Below, piece after piece: positions 57,486 to 64,000 of a DNA stretch of 64,000 nt. The stretch covers positions 434,001 through 498,000 of the forward strand of contig CAWCPX010000009.1 of NCBI GenBank assembly GCA_963797605.1. The letters are read 5' to 3'. The notes under the pieces were generated by a model. It was not told the DNA's origin, did not search any database, and worked only from the letters and a program-made list of their open reading frames with translations. Each line of letters opens with the position of its first letter. The first letter of the stretch is position 1. Source of the DNA: DASQPR01 sp963797605. Lineage in GTDB: Bacteria > Actinomycetota > Actinomycetes > Mycobacteriales > Micromonosporaceae. A program made the translations under genes and the position numbers.

Positions 57486-59128
57486 GACCGGGCACAGGCG
57501 ACGAACCGGTCCGCGTACGCGGCGTCGTCGAAGTCGCCCAGGTAATAGGCCTTGATCTCGCGCCGGGTGTCTTCGAGCGGGTCTTCTTCGAGCAGGTTGT
57601 CCAGCACGTCGTCGATGTTCGTGGCGTACTGGTCGATGACGTAGGCGCCCTTCGCGAGCGGGAACGACTCCTCGAACGCCTGCGCGCCGGCCCCGACCAT
57701 GTCGGTCATCGCGAACGGCTTGCCCGATTGCAGGAAGTCCGATGCCACCCCGGAGACGTCCGAGATCAGCACGTCGGCCTGGTTCATCGCCTCGAACAGG
57801 GTCATCTGCGTCGTCGCGGCGGCACCGAAGACGTGCTCGCGGCCGGTACTCTCGCGATCCTCGGCGAGGATCTCGTGCAGCCGCTCCAGGTGGCGGACGC
57901 TGCCCGGGTCCCGGCGCGCGTACGGGTGCGGCCGCAAGATCACGGTCGCCTTCCGTTCGAGCAGTTCGGTCACGATCTTCTCGCCGATCGGGAGCGAGCA
58001 GTAGTTCGCGTCGGTGTAGAGACCGATCCAGGTGGACGCGTAGAGCACGACCTTCTCGGTGATGTCACGGATGTGCTCGCGGGCCGGCTCGACGCTCTCG
58101 ACCTGCGGCCGCCCGACGATGTCGAACTTGGCCAGCGGCAGCGGCACCCCGTTGGCGGCGTAACGGTCGATGCCCGCCTGGCCGGCGACGAACACCCGGT
58201 CGAACATCGCGGTGACCGGATTGAAGCTGGACGCCTTGTCACTGTCGCCGTGCAGCATCTGGATGTGCGTCATCTGGTTGAAGCGCACCATGTGCACGTT
58301 CTTGGCGCCGTTGTTGACGTAGAAGCAGGCCTTCATACTCGACGTCACGACCTCGTCGACCGCCGCCACGCTCGGGCAGTAGATGACCGGTGTGCGGGTC
58401 GCCGCCGCGAGCGGACGCAGCGCCTTCGGCTCCCGCAGGATGATCACGAACGGCTCCCCGATGCGCTCCAGGTACGGCAGCCACATGTGCACGTGGTAGT
58501 CGGTGTCGTCGGGCGCGCTGAAGTAGAGCGCGAAAGCCGGCTGGTAACGCTCGATCGCGGCCCGGAGGCGCGTCTCGCCCCGCTGCCCGCGCACCTTCGC
58601 GTTGATGGTCCGCACGGCGACCACGGCGTAGCCGGCCATGACGACCGCGACCGGCCCCACCACCAGCCACGCCGGCCAGCCGGCCGCGGCCACGACCAAC
58701 GTGAGCGCGAGCAGGCCGGCGTTCGCGCGGAACAGCGTCTTCGGGGCCAGGAGCGCTCGGCGCGGCGGGTGGTAGCCCGGCAGGTTGGCCACCGCTATGC
58801 GCGGCCGGTTCATGGCCGCGGCGAACGCCGGTTGCATCACGATCACCAGCGACAACGCGGCCGCGGCGGCGGTCAGACCGAGATCGAACGGCGAAGTCGA
58901 CGCCTCGCGGAAGACCGACAGCAGACCGAAGAGCAGGATCAATTGCGCTGGCGTCGTACGCGCGAAGTCCGTCACCGTGCCGCGCCACATGGTGCCCGCG
59001 AGCGCGATGGCGGCGAGCACGAGGCCGGTGGTCCGCAGCGGCGTCAGGATCAGCGTGACGGCGGCGACGATGGCCAACAGCGTCGGAATCTGCTTGACCG
59101 CGGGTCCGAGCGCTTTCGTCACACCCAT
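57446..59128 (-). CDS. CDP-glycerol glycerophosphotransferase family protein
   Basis: 560 residues. Four or five N-terminal membrane helices (IPTLLAIVAAVTLILTPLRT, LVVAAAGWPAWLVVGPVAVV) are followed by a cytoplasmic GT-B type catalytic domain: YFSAPDDTDYHVHMWLPYLE, HIQMLHGDSDKASSFNPV, KVVLYASTWIGLYTDANYCS, VILRPHPYARRDPGS, and the conserved ADVLISDVSGVASDFLQSGK. The family polymerises glycerol- or ribitol-phosphate of teichoic acids on a lipid carrier. The N-terminal membrane part resembles the actinomycete branch. Start ATG at 59128 with a GGGAGG-like site seven bases before it. It could supply polymer to the LCP ligase at 49 kb (inference). Confidence 0.87.
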   Translation of the reverse strand: MGVTKALGPAVKQIPTLLAIVAAVTLILTPLRTTGLVLAAIALAGTMWRGTVTDFARTTPAQLILLFGLLSVFREASTSPFDLGLTAAAAALSLVIVMQPAFAAAMNRPRIAVANLPGYHPPRRALLAPKTLFRANAGLLALTLVVAAAGWPAWLVVGPVAVVMAGYAVVAVRTINAKVRGQRGETRLRAAIERYQPAFALYFSAPDDTDYHVHMWLPYLERIGEPFVIILREPKALRPLAAATRTPVIYCPSVAAVDEVVTSSMKACFYVNNGAKNVHMVRFNQMTHIQMLHGDSDKASSFNPVTAMFDRVFVAGQAGIDRYAANGVPLPLAKFDIVGRPQVESVEPAREHIRDITEKVVLYASTWIGLYTDANYCSLPIGEKIVTELLERKATVILRPHPYARRDPGSVRHLERLHEILAEDRESTGREHVFGAAATTQMTLFEAMNQADVLISDVSGVASDFLQSGKPFAMTDMVGAGAQAFEESFPLAKGAYVIDQYATNIDDVLDNLLEEDPLEDTRREIKAYYLGDFDDAAYADRFVACARSYVLTPDPTTVAA

Positions 59129-59307
59129 CGGCTGACCTCCCGTTCATCGCGAATTAGTACTAAAAGGGGAGAATAGTCACTCAACGTTCTCTCAGCTGCC
59201 GAAACGCGCCGATCTTGCTCGAATCCCGTGTATGTGAGCGCGACCCGCGTTGGTACGATTTCGTCCCCTGATATCGCCCGTGTTGGGCGTGGTGAGGCTG
59301 GTGTGGC

Positions 59308-59697
59308 ATGTCGAGCTACTACGAGACGCGGATCGATCGCCAACTCCGCGAGGCGCAGGAGCGCGGCGACTTCGACAACCTGGCCGGCGCCGGCAAGCCG
59401 CTGGCCACGGGCGGCAGCGCATACGACGACGACTGGTGGATCCGCGGCCTGGCCGAGCGCGAAGACCTGGCCCTGGCACTGCCGCCGGCGCTCGCGCTGA
59501 AACGCGAAGTACAGGATCTGCCGCAGACGCTCGCGAAGAAGTCCTCCGAAGCGGCGGTCCGCGAGATCGTGACCGACCTCAACGACCGGATTCTCCAGGC
59601 CCGGCGTGGACCAGTCGAAGGACCGCCGGTCGCGATGGGCACGGTCGACGTCGAGGCGGTCGTGGCCCGGTGGCGGGAGGCGCGCGGACGCCGCTGA
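59308..59697 (+). CDS. DUF1992 (DnaJC28-like) domain protein
   Basis: 129 residues. YYETRIDRQLREAQERGDFD, NLAGAGKPLATGGSAYDDDW and WIRGLAEREDLALALPPALA form the diagnostic DUF1992 core. LKREVQDLPQTLAKKSSEAA, VREIVTDLNDRILQARRGP and a C-terminal RWREAR helix complete it. The family, also found in DnaJ homologue C28, has no proven biochemical role. Soluble and complete; divergent from the CDP-glycerol transferase. Confidence 0.88.
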   Translation: MSSYYETRIDRQLREAQERGDFDNLAGAGKPLATGGSAYDDDWWIRGLAEREDLALALPPALALKREVQDLPQTLAKKSSEAAVREIVTDLNDRILQARRGPVEGPPVAMGTVDVEAVVARWREARGRR

Positions 59698-59767
59698 CAG
59701 CGAGTCGGTCCGGTCGGAATCCCGACGAGGACGAGCATTGCTTCCCCGCGTGGCATACCCTGCGTTG

Positions 59768-59865
59768 GCTCACGTCCGCCCCCGCTTCGCAGGGCGCGGC
59801 CATGCTGCAACACGGTTCGCTCCGCCAAGCTCGCTCACGTCCGCACCGCGTCGCAGGGCGCGGCC
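59768..59865. repeat. 34-bp direct repeat upstream of a lipoprotein gene
   Basis: GCTCACGTCCGC followed by GCTTCGCAGGGCGCGGCC (59768-59801) recurs with small changes at 59833-59865. The second copy ends 16 bases before the ATG of the next gene, just before its Shine-Dalgarno, so it may affect expression. Confidence 0.6.
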
Positions 59866-59881
59866 CGACCAGGAGGCCACC

Positions 59882-60670
59882 ATGCCGCTGCCGTCCATTG
59901 CCCCCGCCTCTCACAAGGCCTCGTGGGTTGCCGCCGTGCTCGGCGTCGGATTGCTGCTCGTGGTCGCGGCGTGCGGCAGCTCGAGCGGCTCCGGCCAGGG
60001 CGGCCTTTCCGACGCGGGATCGACACCGAGCACCACCCCGACGGCGAGCGCGACCCCGACGGCGACGCCGACTGTGACCTCGACCGCGACCACGCACACC
60101 TACCCGAGCGATTACCCGGGCGCGATCCTGAAGGCCTGGGCCGACGGCGACACGGCCTATCTGACGCTGTTGACCTCGACCGCGACCGCGTCCCATCTCG
60201 ACGGGCTCGGCCACCCCGACCAGCACTGGACGAGCATCGACACCGAGGGCGCGATGGGCTCCTCCTACGCGACGTATACCAACAAGACCGGCGACGCGAT
60301 TGTCCTTCGCATCAATAACGAGTCGCTCTCACAAAAGACGTGGCATGCCGGCAGCGTGCAGACGTGGGATCCGATGAAGTTCTCCTCCGACGCGACGGCG
60401 TACGCGAAGTCCTTCATGGACGCCTGGATCAACAAGAACAAGACCCGGATGGTCCGGCTGTCGAGTCAGTCGTTCGCCAACCACTTCGCCGCGATGGCCA
60501 CGCCCGACGCGTCCTACACGATCGCCGAGGCGCCGGGTGGCAACGCGGCGGGGCACACGTACCTCGAAATCAAGGACGCGGCGACGTCACTCGACGTGGT
60601 GATCGTGGTCGCGACGCCGGTGTTGGGCGGGCCGGGCGCGATCGAGGGATGTAACCCCGCCTGCACCTGA
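59882..60670 (+). CDS. secreted lipoprotein of unknown function
   Basis: 262 residues, ATG after GGAGG at seven bases. The signal peptide MPLPSIAPASHKASWVAAVL and GVGLLLVV lead to the lipobox VAAC. A Ser/Gly/Thr linker of alternating TPTA-like units (TPTASATPTATPTVTSTATT) spaces the C-terminal domain from the membrane. That domain (SDYPGAILKAWADGDTAYLT, DQHWTSIDTEGAMGSSYATY, GDAIVLRINNESLSQKTWH) occurs as two similar halves: a second YAKSFMDAWINKNKTRMVRL and GHTYLEIKDAATSLDVVI follow. I read this as a duplicated SnoaL/NTF2-like pocket, but without certainty. Confidence 0.72.
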   Translation: MPLPSIAPASHKASWVAAVLGVGLLLVVAACGSSSGSGQGGLSDAGSTPSTTPTASATPTATPTVTSTATTHTYPSDYPGAILKAWADGDTAYLTLLTSTATASHLDGLGHPDQHWTSIDTEGAMGSSYATYTNKTGDAIVLRINNESLSQKTWHAGSVQTWDPMKFSSDATAYAKSFMDAWINKNKTRMVRLSSQSFANHFAAMATPDASYTIAEAPGGNAAGHTYLEIKDAATSLDVVIVVATPVLGGPGAIEGCNPACT

Positions 60671-60728
60671 GCGTGGGTCGCGGGCGTCGGGGCCTTCGAG
60701 GTCGGCGCCCGCCACGCTCGTCGGCTCG

Positions 60729-60891
60729 ACGAGGTCACGGAGATCCGCGCGAACGTTACGCAGCACGAGGTCACGGAGACCCGGCACGCGTCACGAGGTC
60801 GCGAACCCGGGCCAACGTCACAGCACGAGGTCACGGAGACCCGGCACGCGTCACGCCGCACGAGGTCGCGCCGACCTGAGTAACGTCACGA
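60729..60891. repeat. five degenerate tandem units of a GGTCACGGAGACC repeat
   Basis: Units of about 28-36 bases begin GGTCACGGAGA or GGTCGCG and end with CACGA. The longest identical pair, CACGAGGTCACGGAGACCCG then GCACGCGTCACG, appears at about 60763 and 60820. There is no protein pattern and spacing is too short and uneven for CRISPR. Confidence 0.65.
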
Positions 60892-60917
60892 AGGGTCACA
60901 TCTCGGCGTACCCGAGA

Positions 60918-61072
60918 CAGGGGTTGCGGGAAGCTTTGCTCTGCTCACCCCGAGGCCACGCACACGCTGCGCGACCACGAGCGATCATGGACCGGGATCG
61001 ACGATTCATATCGCTGCAGTTCAAACCGCTGATGCCTATGAGTGAGCAGAGCAAAGCCTCCAGCAACCATGG
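60918..61072. repeat. 155-bp element with 31-bp terminal inverted repeats (MITE-like)
   Basis: The left arm 60918-60948 ends in GCTTTGCTCTGCTCAC. The right arm 61042-61072 is its reverse complement over 31 positions with six mismatches; the inner 16 are perfect. The 93-base interior is less GC-rich (GATTCATATCGCTGCAGTTC). It encodes nothing convincing. It could be a miniature transposable element or a long RNA hairpin. Confidence 0.65.
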
Positions 61073-61295
61073 TCGCCGCCGAGCAAGCATGAATACACAA
61101 CGTGACCAAGGCGTCGGTAACCACGCGTAACCGGCCGGCAGGCGACCAATCGATTGCCGGCGGCCGTGCGGCCGGGCGCGATCGCGGGCGGCCGCACGGC
61201 CTGCACCTCACGGTCACGAGATGTTTCCACGATATCGACGAATCGGGCATCCGCGTGTGTTTGAGTTGCCGTGACCCGTCGAGGAAGGAATCCAA

Positions 61296-62030
61296 ATGAC
61301 CGCGAGCTCCGCAGATGACCCGGTAACCGTCGTCCTCGTCCACGGCGCGTTCGCCGACGGTTCGAGCTGGAACGGCGTCCTCGAACTGCTGTTGGCCGCC
61401 GACGTACCCGTGAAAGCCATTGTCAATCCGCTGCGCGGCATCGCGATCGACTCGGCCTACGCGGCGAGCGTGTTCAGCCAGACGCCGGGCCGGGTGCTCG
61501 CCGTCGGCCACTCCTACGGCGGCGCCGTCATCACGAACGCCGGCCTGCGGGCACCGAACGTCGTCGGGCTCGTCTACGTCGCCGCGTTCGCACCTGACGA
61601 AGGTGAGATCATCGGCGACATCGAAGCGGGCTCGACGGACAGCGTCCTCAACGCGGCGGTCCGGCCGGCGAAGTTCCCGGTCGGAGCCGGCCCCGACACG
61701 GCCGACGAGCTGTTCATCGACGTGGCGTCCTTCCACGACTCCTTCGCGGCCGACCTGCCACCGAAGCAGTCCGCCATCCTCGCCGCCAGCCAGCGGCCGG
61801 TCGCGGCCTCGGCGTTCGGGGAAAAGACGACGAATCCGGCGTGGAAGAAGCTGCCGTCGTGGGCGGTCGTGGCCACCGGCGACAAAGCGGCCGGCGCCGA
61901 CGTCGTCCGGTCCATGGCCCAGCGCGCCGGTGCCGACATCACCGAAGCCGAGGGCTCGCACGTCATCATGATCTCGAAACCGCAGATCGTCGTCGACACG
62001 ATCATGAAGGCGCTGCGGACCCTGGGCTGA
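61296..62030 (+). CDS. alpha/beta hydrolase (small esterase type)
   Basis: 244 residues, ATG eight bases after AGGAAGGA. VTVVLVHGAFADGSSWNGVL (oxyanion), nucleophile elbow VGHSYGGAVITNAG (Ser73), VYVAAFAPDEGE (family phrase), ATGDKAAGAD (Asp196) and AEGSHVIMISKP (His222) complete a triad. The VHGAFADGSSW start is typical of the actinomycete salicylate-esterase/methylesterase-like group. The substrate is unknown. The stop TGA overlaps the next ATG (TGATG), so it is coupled to the aminotransferase. Confidence 0.88.
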   Translation: MTASSADDPVTVVLVHGAFADGSSWNGVLELLLAADVPVKAIVNPLRGIAIDSAYAASVFSQTPGRVLAVGHSYGGAVITNAGLRAPNVVGLVYVAAFAPDEGEIIGDIEAGSTDSVLNAAVRPAKFPVGAGPDTADELFIDVASFHDSFAADLPPKQSAILAASQRPVAASAFGEKTTNPAWKKLPSWAVVATGDKAAGADVVRSMAQRAGADITEAEGSHVIMISKPQIVVDTIMKALRTLG

Positions 62031-63260
62031 TGCCGGATGGCATCATTCTCGGCGTGACCACCGAAATCGGAAACGCCGACACCGGAAACGCCGACACCGG
62101 GACGACCCGGCCGCTGCTCAACCGGCGGCTGCGGGGCATGGGCACGACGATCTTCGCGGAGATGTCGGCCCTGGCCACGGCCACCGGCTCGATCAACCTC
62201 GGGCAGGGCTTCCCCGACACCGACGGCCCGGCGGAGATCGCCGAGGCCGCGGTCGCGGCGATCCGGGCCGGTCGCGGCAACCAGTATCCGCCCGGTCTCG
62301 GCGTGCCCGAACTCCGCCATGCGATCAGCGAACATCAGCTGCGGTTTCGCGGCCTGACCTACGACCCCGACACCGAGGTGCTGGTCACGGCCGGTGCCAC
62401 CGAGGCGATCGCGGCCGCGCTGCTGGCCCTGCTGGAGCCGGGTGACGAGGTCATCGCGTTCGAGCCGTTCTACGACTCCTATGCCGCATGCATCGCGATG
62501 GCGGGCGCCTCACGCGTACCGATGACGCTCGAAGCTCCCTCGTTTCGCCCCGACCTGGACCGGCTCCGCGCGCTGGTGACGCCGAAGACGCGGCTGCTGC
62601 TGCTCAACTCGCCGCACAACCCGACCGGCATGGTGCTGACCGCCGCCGAGGTCGCCGAGATCGCGGCGATCGCGATCGCGCACGACCTGCTCGTGGTCAC
62701 CGACGAGGTCTACGAACACCTCGTGTTCGCCGGCACCCACCATCCGATCGCGGCCGAACCCGGCATGCGCGAGCGCACCGTCTCGATCTCCTCGTCGGGC
62801 AAGACGTTCTCGTTCACCGGCTGGAAGGTCGGCTGGGTGACCGCCTCTCCGGACCTGGTCGCGGCGGTCCGGGCGGCGAAGCAGTACCTCACGTACGTGA
62901 GCGCGGGCCCGTTCCAGTACGCCGTCGCCGACGCGCTCGGCATGCCCGACGACTACTTCGCCGGCTTCCGGGCCGATCTGATGCGCAAGCGGGACCTGCT
63001 GGCGGGCGGCCTCACGGCGGCCGGGTTCGACGTCTTCGTGCCCGACGGGACCTACTTCATCACGACCGACATCCGCTCGCTGGGCGCCACCGACGGGATG
63101 GCGTTCTGCCATGAACTCCCGGCCCGGTGCGGCGTCGTCGCGATCCCGAACGTCGTCTTCTACGACAATGTCGAGGTCGGGCCGCAGCCAGGTGCGATTC
63201 ACGTTCTGCAAGCGGCCCGAGGTGCTCGAAGATGCCGTCGCGCGGCTGAAACGCCTGTAA
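62030..63260 (+). CDS. PLP-dependent aminotransferase (class I/II), one frameshift near the 3' end
   Basis: About 409 residues. LNRRLRGMGTTIFAEMSALA, INLGQGFPDTDGPAEIAEAA, VTAGATEAIAAALLALLEPG, LLNSPHNPTGMVLTAAEVAE, VTDEVYEHLVFAGTHHPIAA and the Schiff-base Lys258 in ISSSGKTFSFTGWKVGWVT. This is the subgroup of kynurenine/cysteine-conjugate and N-succinyldiaminopimelate aminotransferases; actinomycete relatives are often annotated as the latter (DapC). An indel near 63190 hides the natural end RFTFCKRPEVLEDAVARLKR with TAA at 63258-63260. The N-terminus contains a 15-base direct repeat (GNADT twice), and a GTG at 62054 is another possible start. Confidence 0.85.
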
Positions 63261-63269
63261 CCGACGTCG

Positions 63270-64000
63270 TCACGGCAGCCGCCACACCGACAGCCGATCC
63301 GGCCCGGACAGACACGCGAGCACGCCACCGACCTGGGCGCAGGAGTGTGCGGCGACGCCGTCGATGATCTCGACGGTCGACGCGGCGCCCGCCCGCCATC
63401 GGGACAGTGTCATGGCGGCGCGTCCGGGCGGCGGGGTTTCCAGGCTGACGCTGGCACCGGTCGCGACGGCCGCCACGTCCACAGCGGCCGTCGATCCCAC
63501 CGGGGTGAGCAGCAGCGATCCGGTGCTCCGGGGCGGCGCCGCGGGACGGGTGGTCGGCGCTCCGGTGCTCGGATCGACGGCGGCTCCCCCGACGCACAGC
63601 GCCGGCCGGCACGGCGCGATGGTCTCGCCGTCCGTCACGGGCACACCGGTCCACCGTGGACGAAGGCCGGTCAGCGCGTACGCGTCGATCGTCGGGCTCG
63701 GGGCGTGCGCGTGGGCGACCAGAACCGTGGCACCGGCGACGACCAGCCGCGGCACCGGCATCCGATCAGCCTCCGGCAGCAGGAAGTTCAGCGCGGGGTC
63801 GCCGAGATCGACGTCGCGCGCCGCCGTGACCTTTCCGCTGGTCACATCGACCGTCGTCAGGCGGGACGAGTTCGCGCACAACTCGACGAGCACGCTCGGC
63901 ACGCTGCCGCCCGCGAGCGACGTCAGGCAGTTGACGGGCACGCCCAGGTGCCAGCGAACGTGTCCGGTCCCCGCGTCCAGCAGCGCGAACGACCCTGCCG
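63270..64000 (-). CDS. PQQ-like beta-propeller protein, N-terminal part beyond the window
   Basis: The frame is open to the window edge. Near the edge it reads GSFALLDAGTGHVRWHLGV, a typical PQQ/WD-like blade, followed by LTTVDVTSGKVTAARDVDLG and DAYALTGLRPRWTGVPVTDG, the same blade pattern. Cysteines come in scattered pairs (VNCLTS, ELCANSS, PCRPALCVGG, HSCAQVGGVLACL), suggesting an exported protein with disulfides. No catalytic site is visible, and the family name cannot be narrowed. It converges on the aminotransferase gene with a gap of nine bases. Confidence 0.65.
   Translation of the reverse strand, partial: AGSFALLDAGTGHVRWHLGVPVNCLTSLAGGSVPSVLVELCANSSRLTTVDVTSGKVTAARDVDLGDPALNFLLPEADRMPVPRLVVAGATVLVAHAHAPSPTIDAYALTGLRPRWTGVPVTDGETIAPCRPALCVGGAAVDPSTGAPTTRPAAPPRSTGSLLLTPVGSTAAVDVAAVATGASVSLETPPPGRAAMTLSRWRAGAASTVEIIDGVAAHSCAQVGGVLACLSGPDRLSVWRLP

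Noticed and set aside
57299..59176. 625-residue plus-strand frame opposite the CDP-glycerol transferase
   Set aside because: Antisense shadow; composition rich in His, Arg, Val and Asp typical of complementary-strand translation in high-GC genomes.
60729..60891. CRISPR-like array
   Set aside because: Units are degenerate, 28-36 bases apart with no unique spacers of constant length, and no cas gene is near.
60896..61090. 64-residue minus-strand frame within the inverted-repeat element
   Set aside because: It lies across both terminal repeats and lacks any domain or ribosome site.

Overview
The window is a 64-kb piece of a high-GC actinomycete chromosome. The signs are strong C/G at third codon positions, GTG and TTG starts, ATGA/GTGA start-stop overlaps, a split pntAA-pntAB-pntB transhydrogenase, an LCP envelope protein, a membrane Ser/Thr kinase and TetR-linked exporters. 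The mix would suit a Micromonospora-, Cryptosporangium- or Kineosporia-like organism, but the sequence alone does not settle the genus. I see no rRNA, tRNA or CRISPR array.

Layout. 0-4.3 kb: broken aldehyde and alcohol dehydrogenases, a lipoprotein, a flavin-type oxidase, GNAT, histidine phosphatase and HIT genes. 4.3-5.2 kb: repeat-rich gap. 5.2-11 kb: a complete minus-strand branched-chain-amino-acid-type ABC operon (livG-livF-livH-livM-binding protein) with a hairpin terminator and a TetR gene, divergent from an alpha/beta hydrolase. 11-18.8 kb: hydrolase, cysteine-dioxygenase-like cupin, a second repeat gap, DUF1697, LysR, MFS, ABC-F and NmrA-like genes. 18.9-22.1 kb: a 1069-residue membrane protein ending in a patatin-type lipase domain. 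22-26 kb: MscL and the three-gene transhydrogenase operon. 26-31.3 kb: beta-propeller lipoprotein, geranylgeranyl-reductase-type oxidoreductase, GNAT, a small basic protein and a GT2/GtrA glycosyltransferase.

31.3-35.2 kb is the main accessory block. A family-39 glycosyltransferase gene is split by a decayed IS30-type element whose 3-bp target duplication can be read exactly. It is also cut off by a lone large serine recombinase that ends 4 bases before the GT2/GtrA start. 35.2-43.6 kb: epimerase, a histidine kinase/response regulator pair divergent from a Drr-type ABC exporter with two permeases, and a transmembrane Ser/Thr kinase. 43.6-48.3 kb: a TetR gene overlapping two ABC exporter half-transporters, with a good TetR operator palindrome. 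48.3-64 kb: DUF1990, LCP transferase, exonuclease-BRCT, a GGDEF-EAL protein, dihydrolipoyl dehydrogenase, an internally deleted acyltransferase, a CDP-glycerol transferase, DUF1992, a lipoprotein, another repeat gap, a hydrolase, an aminotransferase and the start of a beta-propeller gene.

Two features cut across the window. First, single-base frameshifts are dense in 0-2.9, 14.9-18.8, 23.7-25.9, 36.2-41.0 and 43.6-48.2 kb and sparse elsewhere. Most look like consensus errors rather than real pseudogenes, so many entries give the reconstructed gene span. Second, three intergenic gaps hold several short palindromic and repeated sequences: a roughly 48-bp hairpin family, a 115-bp repeat pair, a roughly 170-bp duplicated block and a 155-bp element with 31-bp inverted ends.
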